Positions 46,836 through 58,825 of a stretch of 61,749 bases of DNA are shown here, piece after piece. Made by a program: the position numbers and the translations under genes. The notes beneath the pieces are model-generated. The model did not search any database. It saw only the letters and a program-made list of their open reading frames with translations, and was not told the DNA's origin. The stretch covers positions 3,788 through 65,536 of the forward strand of contig JAENRP010000256.1 of the NCBI GenBank assembly GCA_024741835.1, written 5' to 3'. This stretch comes from Diplocarpon mali. Lineage: Eukaryota > Ascomycota > Leotiomycetes > Helotiales > Drepanopezizaceae. Position 1 is the first letter of the stretch, and each line of letters begins with the position of its first letter.

Positions 46836-47212
46836 GGTTATAAGCCCTAGATAGACCGATAATAGATTATTAACTTCCCTTAAAAAGCACTTGCGCTGCA
46901 ACTATTAGTAGGAAGTTGAACGAGACTTGTAGTAAGAGGCGAGCAATCGGCGAATAGGAGGTATAATTCCTTATTTAGCCAACCTATATTGCAAGAGGTA
47001 TAATTCCTTACTCTATAACCCTTTAGTATTGCAAAAGGTATAATTCCTTGCTTTACTATGTTTTATAAGAAGTATAATTCCCTGCGTTATAGCCTAAAAA
47101 CCCTTTTCGATAAGAGGACTTCCTCCCTATTTAATACTTTTATAATACCTGCTATTTAATCATTTCGACTTTTCAATAGGAGGAGTACCCTTAACTATTT
47201 AATTTATTTGAT
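46836..47212 (+). repeat. D2 leader with PBS and four hairpin-forming repeats
   Basis: GGTTATAAGCCCTAG at 46836 is the candidate PBS. AGGTATAATTCC-type units recur about every 37-41 bp at 46958, 46997, 47036 and 47071, several flanked by GCAAG and CTTGC, which could pair as short stems. The same block is in D1, D3, D4 and D5. No frame. Confidence 0.7.
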
Positions 47213-48404
47213 TTTAAATATAATTTTATTCGAAACGGCAATAGCTTCCGATTCCGATCGAAATACTAGACCTAAAGACCTCTAACTCTTTCGAAAGAAC
47301 TGGCAATAATGGTTTAATGATTTAGAGCTTTACTTTAAGAGCAAAGGCATCGAAATAGCAATTTAAAAGATACTTATTAAATACGCAAGAATAGCCTTCT
47401 ATACTCCTTCTACTAATTTGTCTACTTCTACTTTAATAGCTAATATAACTGCTAAGGATTTGCTAGATATATTAAATAAGCTTAGCCTAAGAGCCTTAGT
47501 AAATAATAACCGAGAATCCTAAAGGTAGATTTTAAATATAAAAAAGGAGAAGGAGTATAGGTTGGCCTTAGCCAAATATAAGCTTAAGATTAATAGAGGT
47601 TTAAGTAATAAAGACCGAGATTTTATTTAAATTTATAATAATATAAAGATAAGAGAAGATACTTTAAAGGTAAAATACTCTTAGACAATTGCCCTTAATA
47701 CCTAGCATCTATTATAATAGATCACTTTATTTTAATATAGAAAAGATAAAGATAGCAAGGATATAGATATGAATATAGACTCTGCTTAATTTATACTATA
47801 TAAAATAAAGAGGAAAGTAAGAGCTATAGATCCTAGGATAGCTATAACTTTTAAGGAAACTTAGCTTTTTAGTTTCCTATTTAATAGCCTCTCTCTTAAG
47901 TTTGCTATTATAAAATAATCTCTTCTTATCTAACCTAACCTTAAGATCTATAAGAAGATCGACCTCCTTTAAACTATTAAGTAAGACCTTAAAGGACGTT
48001 GTAAATCGGCAAATACTATATTATAAGGTAATAATAAGCCTAAGAAGAGGAAGGAGCATAGGATAAGCCCTTAAGCTTATTAAGGATGCTACTTTTATAA
48101 TAGTACTTATAATATTACTAATTGTAAAGTTAAAAGGCAATTGATTAATATAGTTACTAGCTTTAATATTAAGAAGCAATCGAAGCAGAAGTTAAGAAGT
48201 AAACTGCCCTTATCCTATCGAAGGCCGCAACTACTAAAGAAAGGCAAAGGAAAAGGCTATTTAACCAAAACTTTAGCAAATACTTCTAATAATAATAGTA
48301 GGTTATCTAAACCTAAATCCACTTCTAATAATTTAGACGATAATTATAATAAAGATGCTTATATCTTAAAAGCCGATCTTCATAAGATCCTTAAATCCGA
48401 TTAG
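47213..48404 (+). pseudogene. D2 gag
   Basis: Reads NDLELYFKSKGIEIAI, IKYARIAFYTP, AKDLLDILNKLSLRALV, LALAKYKLKINRGLSNKDRD, RAIDPRIAITFKET and LFSFLFNSLSLKFAI, then a knuckle CYFYNSTYNITNCKVK (C-X2-C with one Cys changed to Tyr), and a Ser/Asn/Lys-rich tail open at 48141-48404. The usual copia Gag size. TAG/TAA breaks. Confidence 0.87.
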
Positions 48405-51400
48405 TATAGTAATACTAGTTATATAGTATATATAATTAATAAACCCTACCTATTTAAAGGCCCGCTTATTAAAATAAAAAGGCGCTCTATTAAAGTTAGT
48501 AATAGAAGGTTATATATAGACTTAATAAGTATAGTAGAGATAAATATTACTAGCGTTTCTTGCCTTTTATAAAATGTTCTCCTTATGCCTAGCTTAAGCA
48601 TTAATCTTTTATCTAGCTATAAAATCTATATAGAGTTAAATTATATAAGAGTTTTAATAATCAATTTATATAGTTTATAAATAATAATTATAAAGTGATC
48701 TTTAAGGCTAAAATTAAAGATAGACTTTATATTATCTTAAAGGTAATATTATAGAAATTGACTCTTAAGCTAAACCTATAAGTAGATTCCTTTAAGGAAA
48801 GTATACTCTTTACCCTAATATAATTAAGCGAGAATAAAGAGAATAGATAGACTCCTAAGTTAGGATCGCAAGTGAAATTCGCAAAAATGACTCTTAAGCC
48901 AGGACTATAAGTTGATTATAAGGTGTCTTTAAAGATGACTCTTAAGCTAGGATTATAAGTGAATTTAGTAGAAATGACTCCTAGGCTAGGATTGCAAATA
49001 GATTTTACAGATTTACTAATAATAACTCTTAAGCCGGGATTATAAGTGAAATTCGCAGAAATGACTCTTAAGCTAAGACTATAAGTGAACTTCGCAGATT
49101 TATTAAAAACAACTCTTAAGTTAAGACCTTAAGTAGATCTTGCTATTTTTAAGAAATCGACTCTTAAGCTAGGACCGCAAGTAGATCTTACGATTTTACT
49201 AAAAACGACTCTTAAGCCGGGCTTACAATTAGAAAATAGTAAAACCTTAAACTGCTATTAATAGTCCTTTCTAGCTACTAATAATAAAGTATCGACTAAT
49301 AATAGGCTACTAAAGCTATTAGAAGCCGAAAGCCTATTAAAGTATTAGCTAATATATAGAAGATTCGCGCATTTAAGGCTAGAGAAATTAAAGGGCCTAT
49401 ATAAGGTCTTAATTTTAAAATAGAAGATCTAAGTATTAAAGGATTATTTAATATGCCGAATTTGCAAGCTAATAAAACTTCAAAATCAGATGCAAATTAA
49501 GCTTAGTCTATAGAAAGATTCAATATTAGCGCTAATATCTATTAATACTATTAGACTATTTATAACCTTAATTAAAGGAAATAATTGGTTTTCTTAAATA
49601 GTAGATAACTCTACTTAATAAATATGGACTATTTGCGCTAAGACCAAATCTAAGCTTATAAAAAAGCTAGAAACTTAGAAAGTAATAAAGGAATGCTAGA
49701 CTTAATAAAAACTAATAGCTATTAGGTCTAATAACGCATTAAAGATTAAAGTAAAGCTTAATAAATAGGCAAAATAAGGAGTTTATTATAAACTAACTAT
49801 AATATATAAAGGTTCCTATTAGAATAGCATTATTAAGCGAAGCATTTAATAAGTAGAGACTGACTATCGCACTCTATTGCAAGATGCTGACTTACTATTA
49901 GAATTCTAAGACCTTGCGATTAAGGCAGATGTATACTTGCAAAATAGAATAGGTAGTAAACTAATAGTCAATAGCACCTAAATATTACTATATAAGGTAT
50001 ATTTTAAATAAAAACTAAGCCTAGACTATATTTGCGTCTTTAAAAGCGTCTACTACTCTTATATTAGCCTAAAGTCCTAGCCCGCGGATATAAAGAGTAA
50101 GAAGCTAATAGACTAAGGTAAAGAATATATATTTATTAAGTATATTCAATAGATAATAAAGCAATAGATAATATATACGCTAGATCTAAGGCAAGTAATC
50201 ATATCTTTAATAGTTGAGTTCGACGAATCTTAAAATAAGAGGGAGCTATCCTTAAAGCTTTATATACTTAGAGATTCGCAAGGTATACTATTTAATAGTA
50301 ATACTATTAAGCCGAACTAATAACCCTTTTCTCTTAGCTTAAGTATATTAAGCGCACTTGCTAATCGATAACCTACTAATCGCTTAAAGGCCAAATAGAC
50401 TATTCCTATTATTTGCGAACTGCCTAAAGTAAGGAATAACTTTAATATTATTATCCCTTTAGTTAAAGTACCTATAGTAAAGGATATTCTTAAAATAGAT
50501 ATAAGTAATAATAAGCCTTTATTATTAGAAAGCGGTTCCTTAGATAATAAGCCTATAGAACTTATAGTTGAACCTACGCCTTTAAAGAGAAATAGAGACT
50601 TAGAACTAGAAGATACCTTAAACAAACGCAACTCTAAGCGTATCTAAGCTATAATAGCGCATAATATCTATAAGCTCAAACTTCAATAGAACTTTAATAA
50701 AGATAATGCGTTTTTAGCCGCTAGAAGGATAATAAAAATCTCTCTTTTAAAGACGTATAATAAAGCTATTAATAATCTAGAGAATAGAGTAGTATAAAAT
50801 AAGGCAATATAAGAGGAGATAAGTTCTTTTATTATAAATGGCATATAGATAGAGGAACTAATGCTAAAGGACGTAAACCTGGTTTTAATAAAGTAGGTCT
50901 TTATAATTAAGATATATGCAAATAGGACTTTAAAACATTATAAGGTAAGGCTTATAACTAAAGGCTTCTCTTAATAGTATAGAGAAGACTACTTCGATAT
51001 ATTTACGCTAATAGTTCATATAGATACCCTTTATATATTTATAATAATAGTAGCTGCTAAGGACTTTAAATGCAAATAGTATAATATTAAAAATGTATTT
51101 ACTAAAGCGACTATAAAGGAACGGATTTTTCTCTCTTAATTTAATAGTATTTTTATATGCGCTAGCTACTCTCTTTATATATTCTATAATATTTATAAGC
51201 TTAAACAATTAGCTTATAATTAGAACCTCTTATATAGATTTGCTTTAATAGAAATAGGATTTATTCAAAGCCTAGCTAACCCTTGTCTATTTACCTATAC
51301 TAAGCGTAGAATCAAGTTGCTACTATATATTAACAATATTACTATAGCTGCGAAAATAATTACTCAATTAGATTAGTTCTTTATAACTATTTGAGAACGT

Positions 51401-51806
51401 TTTAATACTAAGAATTTAAGGGGAATTTATAATATCTTTAATATCTGTATTATAAGGAACCGCTTCACTTAAGAACTCTAGTTAGACTAAGAGCAGTATA
51501 TTAAAAAGATCCTAGACCGAATAGGACTTTCCACTTATGCTCCTAACTTTAAGCTAAAGCGTACTCCAATCGAAGGAAAGTATAATAAGTTAAAGCCTAT
51601 TAATAAAAATAAGTAGAAAGGAGATTTAAAAAAGTACTAATAGGATATTAGAGCGATTATATATACTATAGTATATATAAGACCAGATATTGCCTTTATT
51701 ATTAAATAGCTTAATCAGAACTTGAAGGATCTAACGATTTAATATAAGAATATAGTTTAGCGACTTAAAAGGTACCTTTAATTGATAATTATATAAAAGG
51801 TAAGAT
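48405..51806 (+). pseudogene. D2 pol, main part: protease to reverse transcriptase
   Basis: Protease region YIINKPYLFKGP...IKVSNRRLYIDLISIVEI; then an array of 23-bp repeats; then finger IYRRFAHLRLEKLKGLYK with CRICKLIKLQNQ; integrase RLFITLIKGNNWFS, IAIRSNNALKIK, GVYYKLTIIYKGSY; linker LESGSLDNKPIELIVEPTPL; RT RLITKGFS, YREDYFDIFTLI, NVFTKATIKERIF and LLLYINNITIAAK (YVDD changed to YINN). It is broken at 51806 by D3 and continues at 58826. Confidence 0.9.
48761..49230 (+). repeat. Array of about 10 copies of a 23-bp imperfect palindrome (D2)
   Basis: Units of type ACTCTTAAGC followed by YNGGAYYRYAAGT, spaced 20-45 bp apart. They are in frame with pol and read (T)LKPGLQV-like peptides between protease and the GAG_pre-integrase finger. 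The motif also occurs in family A. Confidence 0.85.
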
Positions 51807-52001
51807 TGTTAAGATAGGTGATATAGCCATTACTCTGATGTATTATCATATGACCCTATTGCTTAGTCAGTAGGATATTAATACGTATATAGCTATAGGG
51901 AAGAAAGGGGTAACCTTCCTTCCCTAACTCTTACTAATATATCGACTATCGACCTTTAAAAGCCTCCTTTATCTACTGCGCTGACTTAATTAAGCTTAAT
52001 A
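51807..52001 (+). repeat. D3 5' LTR (195 bp)
   Basis: TGTTAAGATAGG to CTTAATA. Confidence 0.92.
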
Positions 52002-52400
52002 GGTTATAAGCCTTAGCTAGACTGATAATAGATTATTAACTTCCTTTAAAAAGCACTTGCGCTGCAACTATTAGTAGGAAGTTGAATGAGACTTATAGTA
52101 AAAGGTAAGCAATTAGTAAATAGGAGGTATAATTCCCTATTTAGCTAACCTGTATTGCAAGAGGTGTGATTTCTTGCTTTATAATCCCTTTGGTATTGCA
52201 AGAGGTATGATTCCTTGCTTTACTATATTTCGTAGGAGGTGTGATTCCTTGCATTATAGCCTAAAAACCCTTTTCGATAAGAGGACTTCTTTCCTATTTA
52301 ATACTTCTATAATACCTGCTATTTAATTATTTTAACCTTTTAATAAGAGGAGTGCCCTTAACTATTTAATTTATTTGATTTTAATACAATTCTATTTAAA
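52002..52400 (+). other. D3 leader
   Basis: PBS-like AGGTTATAAGCC, then four AGGTGTGATTCC-type repeats flanked by GCAAG/CTTGC (52120-52255). No reading frame. Confidence 0.7.
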
Positions 52401-54480
52401 ACGGCAATAGCTTCCGATTCTGATCGAAACACTAGACCTAAAGACCTCTAACTCTCTTAAAAGAACTAGCAATAATAGTTCGACGATTTAAAGCTTTACT
52501 TTAAGAGCAAAGGCATTGAAATAGCAATTCAAAAGACACTTATTAAATATGCGAGAATAGCCCCTAATACTCCCTTTACTAATTCGTCTACTTCTACTTT
52601 AATAGCTATCGTGCATAATACCGCTCGGCCAAAATGTGAATCCACACCTTAGGGCGCGTACTAGCATATTTAGCCTATTTTCTATATAATACACCCCCTA
52701 GGTCGCTAGAAGAACAGTTTTTCCAATGGCCTAAGTACTAGCCTAGTCTATAGTAGCGTAGATATGGCGCATAGACCGCTAAGCTAATAGGAAATAGGTG
52801 GTCGGAAGGCCGGAATGCAATTTTTTTCGGCCATATATCAAAGGTCGTTTTACTTAAATCTATCGAAACTTCTATTAATGCAGTCGAAACTAAGTATGAT
52901 TATTATCGAATTCTTTTAAAAAGTGGTTTACTAGTAGAACTTTAAAGCGAGAAACGTCGGGTAAACCTTGCATAAGAGGAATGCGAAAAGATTTATTACT
53001 ACGCTTATAAGACTTATAACTATTATATATAATACCGCTTAGCTAAAATGTGAATCTATACCTTAGGGCGCGTATTAGCATATTTAGCTTATTTTCTATA
53101 TAATATACCCCTTAGGTCGCTAGAAGAATAGTTTTTCCGACGGCTTAAGTACTAGCCCAGTCTATAGTAGTATAGATATAGCGCATAAACCGCTAAGCTA
53201 GTAGGAAATAGGTGGTCGGAAGGCCGGAATGCATTTTTCTTCGGCTATATATCGGAGGTCGTTTTACTTAAATCTGTCAAAGCTTCTATTAATACAGTCG
53301 AAACCGAGTATAATCATTGCCGAGAATTTGAAAAATGGTTTACTAATAGAACTTCAAAGCGAGAAAAGTCGGCTAAACCTTGCGCAAGAGGAATGCGAAA
53401 AGATTTATCGCTGCGCTTATAGGGCTTATAACTATTATATATAATACCGCTCGGCTAAAATGTGAATCCACACCTTAGGGCGCGTACTAGCATATTTAGC
53501 CTATTTTCTATATAATAATAGCTAATACAATTGCTAAGGATTTGCCAGATATACTAAATAAGCTTAGCTTAAGAGCTTTAGTAGATAATAACCGAGAATC
53601 CTAAAGGTAGATTTTAAATATAGAAAAGGAGAAGGAGTATAGGCTGGCCTTAGTTAAATATAAGCTTAAGATTAATAGAGGTTTAAGCGACAAAGATTGA
53701 GATTTTATTCAAGTTTATAATAATGCGAAGATAAGATAGGATACTTTAAAGGTAAAATACTCTTAAATAACTGCCCTTAATACCTAGTATCTACTATAGT
53801 AGATTACTTTATTTTAATATAGAAAAGATAAAGATAGTAAGGATATAGATATAAATATAGACTCTACTTAATCTATATTATATAAAGTAAGAAGGAGAGT
53901 AAAAGCTATAGATCTTAGGATAGCTATGACTTTTAAGGAAACTTAGCTTTTTAGTTTCCTACTTAATAGCCTCCTTTTTAAGTTTGCTATTATAAAATAA
54001 TCTCTTCTCGTTTAACCTAACCTTAAGATCTATAAGAAGATCGACCTCCTTCGAACTATTAAGTAAGACCTTAAAGGACGCTCTAAATTAGCAAATGCTA
54101 TATTATAAGGCAACGATAAGCTTAAAAAGAGGAAGGAGCATAGGATAAGCCCTTAAGCTTATTAAGGATGCTACTTTTATAATAATACTTATAATATTAC
54201 TAATTGTAAAGTTAAAAGGCAATTGATTGATATAGTTACTAGCTTTAATATTAAGAAGTAATCGAAGCAGAAGTTAAGAAGTAAACTGCCCTTATCCTAT
54301 TAAAGGCTATAACTATTAAGGAAAGGCAAAGGAAAAGGCTATTTAACCAAAACTTTAGCAGATACCTCTAATAATAATAGTAGGTTATCTAAACCTAAAT
54401 CCACTTCTAATAATTTAAATAATAATTATAATAAAGATGCTTATATCTTAAAAGCCGATCTTTATAAGATCTTTAAATCC
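52401..54480 (+). pseudogene. D3 gag, split by the TRIM
   Basis: Same protein as D2 gag. The first part reaches 52606 (TSTLIA), the second resumes at 53523. The knuckle reads CYFYNNTYNITNCKVK near 54170. Broken by TAG/TAA. Confidence 0.85.
52607..53517 (+). mobile_element. TRIM-2: tandem miniature LTR element (LTR-int-LTR-int-LTR)
   Basis: Three 85-bp LTRs at 52607-52691, 53021-53105 and 53433-53517 with two internal parts of 329 and 327 bp. TSD ATAGC at 52602-52606 and 53518-53522. The LTR starts TATCGTGC (TGTCGTGC in TRIM-1) and ends TATATAATA (ATAACA in TRIM-1). The internal part starts CACCCCCTAGG. It has no conserved ORF: the open frame at 53229-53444 in the second unit is broken in the first. 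It depends on another element for proteins. Confidence 0.88.
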
Positions 54481-57400
54481 AATTAGTATAATAATACTAA
54501 TTGTATAATATATATAATTAATAAACCCTACCTATTTAAAGGCCCGCTTATTAAAATAAAAAGGCGCTTTATTAAGGTTAGTAGTAAAAGGTTATATATA
54601 GATTCGATAGGTATAGTAGAGATAAATATCGCTAGTATTTCTTTCCTTTTCTAAAATATTCTTCTTATACTTAGCTTAAGTATTAATCTTTTATTTAGCT
54701 ATAAGATTTATATAAAGTTGAATTATATAAGAGTTTCTAATAATTAATTTATATAATTTATAAATAATAATTATAAAGTGATCTTTAAGGTTAAAATCAA
54801 AGATAGACTTTATATTAACTTAAAGGTGATATTATAGAAATTAACTCTTAGGCCAGACTTATAAGTAGATTCCTTTAAGGAAAGTGCACTCTTTGCCCTA
54901 ATATAATTAAGTAAGGATAGGGAGAATAGATAGACTCTTAAGCTAGGACTATAGGAAGATTGTAAAGTATCCTTAAAGATAACTCTTAAGCTAGGATCAT
55001 AAGTGAATTTAATAGAAATGACTCTTAGGTTAAGACTATAAGTAGATTCTGCAGATTTGCTAATAATAACTCTTAAGCTAAGATCGCAAATAAAATTCGC
55101 AGAAATAACTCTTAGGCTAGGACTGCGAGTGAAATTCGCGAATTTATTAAAAACGACTCCTAAGCTAGGACTATAAGTAGATCTTGCCATTTTTAAGAAA
55201 TCGACTCTTAAGCCAGGCTTGCAATTGGAAAATGGTAAAACCTTAAACTGCTATTATTAGTCCTTTCTAGCCGCTAATAATAAAGTATCAACTGATAATA
55301 GGCTACTAAAGCTATTAGAAGCCAAAAGCCTATTAAAGTATTAGCTAATATATAGAAGATTTGCGCATCTAAGGCTAAAGAAATTAAAGGGCTTATAAAA
55401 GGTCTTGACTTTAAAATAGAAGATCTAAGTACTAAAGGATCGCTTAGTATACTGAATTTGCAAGCTAATAAAACTTCGAAATTAGATATAAACTAAGCTT
55501 AGTTTATAAAAAGATTCGATACTAGCGCTAATATCTATTAATACTACTAGACTATTTATAACTTTAATTAAAGGAAATAATTGGTTTTCTTAAATAGTAG
55601 ATAATTCCATTTAATAGATATAGACTATTTGTATTAAGACTAAATCTAATCTTATAAAAAAGCTAGAAATTTAAAAAGTAATAAAGGAACGCTAGACTTA
55701 GTTAAAGCTAATAGCTATTAAGTCTAATAACACATTAGAGATTAAGGTAAAGCTTAACAAATAGGTAAAATAAAGAGTTTGCTATAAACTAATTATAATA
55801 TATAAAAGCTCCTATTAAAATAGTATTACTAAGCAAAGTATTTAATAAGTAAAGACTAACTATTATACTCTATTATAAAATGCTAACCTACTATTAGAAT
55901 TCTAGGACCTTGCGATTAAGGTAGATATATACTTGCGAAATAGAATAGGTAGTAGACTAATAGTTAATAGCACTTAAATATTACTATATAAGGCATATTT
56001 TAAATAGAAATTAAGCTTAGACTATATCTACGTCTTTAAAAGCGTTTACTACTCTTATATTAGCCTAAAGTCCTAGCCTATAAGTATAAAGAGTAAGAAG
56101 CTAATAGATTAAGGTAAAGAATATATATTTATTAAGTATATTAAATAGATAATAAAGCAATAGATAGTATATATACTAGATCTAAAGTAAGTAATTATAT
56201 CCTTAGTAATTGAGTTTAACAAATCTTAAAATAGGAGAGAGCTATTTTTAAAGCTTTATATACTTAGAGATTCGCAAGGTATACTACTTAATAGTAATAC
56301 TATTAAGCTGAACTAATAACCCCTTTCTCTTAACTTAAGTATATTAAGCGCACCTATTAATCAATGACCTACTAGTCGCCTAAAGGCCGAATAGACTATT
56401 CCTATCGTTTGTAAACTACTTAAAGTATAGAATAACTTTAATATTATTATTCCTTTAGTTAAAGTACCTATAGTAAAGGATATTCTTAAAATAGGTATAA
56501 GTAATAATAAGCCTTTATTACTAGAAAGTAGTTCTTTAAATAATAAGCCTATAGAACCTATAGCCAAACCTACGCCTTTAAAAAGGAATAAAGACTTAGA
56601 ACTAGAAGGCACCTTAGATAAATTTAAGTCTAAGTATATTTAGACTATAATAGCGCATAAGATTTATAAGCTCGAACTTTAATAGAGCTTTAATAAAGAT
56701 AATATATTCTTAGCCGCTAAGGGGATAATGAAAATCTCTCTTCTAAAGATATATAATAAAGCTATTAATAACCTAAAGAATAAAGTAGTATAAAATAAGG
56801 CAATTTAAAAAGAGATAAGCTCTTTTATTACAAATAGCATATAGATAAAGGAACTAACGCTAAAGGATATAAACCTAGTATTAATAAAGTAGGTCTTTAT
56901 AATTAAGATATATATAAATAGGACCTTAGAATATTATAAGGTAAGGCTTATAGCTAAGGGCTTCTCTTAATAGTATAGAGAAGACTACTTTAATATATTT
57001 GCGCTAATAGTTCGCATAGATACTATTTATATATTTATAGTAATAGTAGCTGCTAAGAACTTTAAATGCAAATAGTATAATAATAAAAATGCATTTACTA
57101 AAGCGATTATAAAGGAACGGATTTTTCTCTCCCGACCTAATAGTATTCTTATATACGCTAGCCACTCTCTTTATATACTTCGCAGTATCTATAGGCTTAA
57201 ACAATTGGCTTATAATTAGAACCTCTTATATAGCTTTACTTTAATAGAAATAGGATTTATTTAAAGCCTAGCTAACCCTTATCTATTTACTTATACTAAG
57301 TGTAAAATCAAATTACTATTATATATTAATAATATTACTATAGCTATAAAAACAATAACTTAATTAGATTGGTTCTTTATAATAATTCGGAAACGTTTTA

Positions 57401-58325
57401 ATATTAAGGATCTAAGGGGAATTTATAAGATCCTTAGCATTTACATTATAAGGAACCGTTTTACTTAAGAACTCTAATTAGATTAAGAGCAGTATATTAA
57501 GAAGATCCTAGACCGAATAGGACTCTCTACTTATACTCTTAACTTTAAGCCAAAGCGTACTCCAATTGAAGGAAAGTATAATAAGTTAGAGCCTATTAAT
57601 AAAAATGAGTAGAGAGGAGATTTCAGAAGTACTAATAGGATATTAAAGCAATTATATATACTATAGTATATATAAGACTAGATATTGCCTTTATTACTAA
57701 GTAACTTAGTTAGAACCTAAAGGATCCGACGATTTAATATAAGAATATAGTTAAGTAATTTAAAAGGTACCTTCAATTAATAATTATATAAAAGGTAAGA
57801 TATAGACTAATAAAATATATAAGCGTAAAGCTTAAAGTATATACCGATTCTAATTAAGTAAATATAAAAGATTAGAAAAGTATATCTAAAAGCGTAGTAA
57901 TATTATATAGTAGACCTATATTATAAGGAAGTAGGAAGTAGAAATTAGTAGTTATCGCAAGTACTAAAGCTAAATATATATTAATATTATTAAATTATAA
58001 GTAAGGATTATAAATTGCTTAAGTTTTAAAAGATATAGGTTTTACTAAGTATATTAGATAAGATAGGAACTATATTAATCTTTAAGTAGATAATATAAAG
58101 GCAATTGCACTTATAAAGAATCCATACTTATATAAGCGATTGAAATATATTAATATTATCTACTACTTTATCTACAACCTTATTATAAAGAATAAGTTAT
58201 CAATTACCTATATCCCAACTGATCGAATAGTAGCAGATGGATTTATAAAGCTATTAGAGATAATTGCAAAGTTTAAAGCGTTTAAAGATATACTAAGGTT
58301 GCAGAAGATAATAAGGACTTAGTAA
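54481..58325 (+). pseudogene. D3 pol
   Basis: Same order as D2, uninterrupted: protease, repeat array (54844-55226), His-Cys finger, integrase, linker (56361-56612 region), RVT_2 with LLLYINNITIAIK near 57320, and RNase H (VYTDSN-VNIKD, KSVVILYSRPIL-GS-K-KLVVIASTKAKYI, KYINIIYYFIYNLIIKNKL, ADGFIKLLE). The last 60 codons (58140-58322) are open to a TAG after RTQ-type sequence. All breaks TAA/TAG. Confidence 0.9.
54844..55226 (+). repeat. Array of 23-bp imperfect palindromes (D3)
   Basis: Eight to nine copies, e.g. ACTCTTAGGCTAGGACTGCG + AGT at 55109. In frame on plus; the antisense is also open (54810-55190) and reads repeated YSPSLRV, but this follows from the repeat and is not taken as a gene. 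Confidence 0.85.
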
Positions 58326-58625
58326 GCTTAAGGACGACTCCTAAGCCTGCCTTGCGAGTTAGGTCATATAGTCTTATAAAGGAAAGTTTTTTAAATCGAC
58401 TCCTAGGCCTAGACCGCAAGTTAAGTCACGTAGTCTTATAAAGGAACGCTTTTAGGAAATTTGACTCTTAGTCCTGCCTTATAAGTAGAGTTTAATGATT
58501 TCAATAGAGGTTATTATTAATTATTTATTTTTAATTTAAAGAGATACTTAAGAGTTGGATTAGCGTAAAAGGATAATTATTATTTTCCCGACTATAGGTC
58601 AATCGGAGTAAAGTCTAAGTAGGGG
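58326..58625 (+). other. D3 3' untranslated region with three palindromes
   Basis: Copies of the ACTC...GAGT motif at about 58337, 58400 and 58463, then AT-rich sequence to the PPT. The same arrangement is in D2 at about 59357, 59421 and 59487. Confidence 0.75.
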
Positions 58626-58820
58626 TATTAAGATAAGTGATATAGCTTTTACTTTAATATATTATCATATAACCCTATTGCTTAATTAGTAGGATATTGA
58701 TATATATATAGCTATAGGGAAGAAAGTGGTAACCTTCCTTCCTTAACTCTTACTAATATATCGACTATCGACCTCTAGAAGCCTCCTTTACCTACTGCGC
58801 CGACTTACTTAAGCTTAATA
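58626..58820 (+). repeat. D3 3' LTR (195 bp)
   Basis: TATTAAGATAAGTG to CTTAATA, followed by AAGAT. Confidence 0.92.
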
Positions 58821-58825
58821 AAGAT

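Larger units (their letters stand above)
51807..58820 (+). mobile_element. D3: full family D copia element inside D2
   Basis: LTRs 51807-52001 and 58626-58820, both 195 bp. TSD AAGAT at 51802-51806 and 58821-58825. The PPT-like AAGTAGGGG precedes the 3' LTR. Carries a 911-bp TRIM tandem in gag, so the element itself is 6.1 kb. Confidence 0.95.

Noticed and set aside
48761..49230. CRISPR-like array of regular 23-bp repeats with 20-nt spacers
   Set aside because: It lies in frame inside a copia polyprotein of a fungus, the repeats are degenerate, and the same units occur singly in family A. There is no cas gene or leader.
50317..50631. Minus-strand 104-codon ORF (and 56361-56612)
   Set aside because: It is antisense to the linker between integrase and RT of D2/D3, whose plus frame is continuous with known domains.
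53229..53444. 71-codon ORF inside TRIM-2
   Set aside because: The same frame is broken in the first unit of the tandem, so it is not conserved.
54810..55190. Minus-strand 126-codon ORF with YSPSLRV repeats
   Set aside because: It is the shadow of the palindrome array; the plus frame continues protease and finger on both sides and is the D pol frame.
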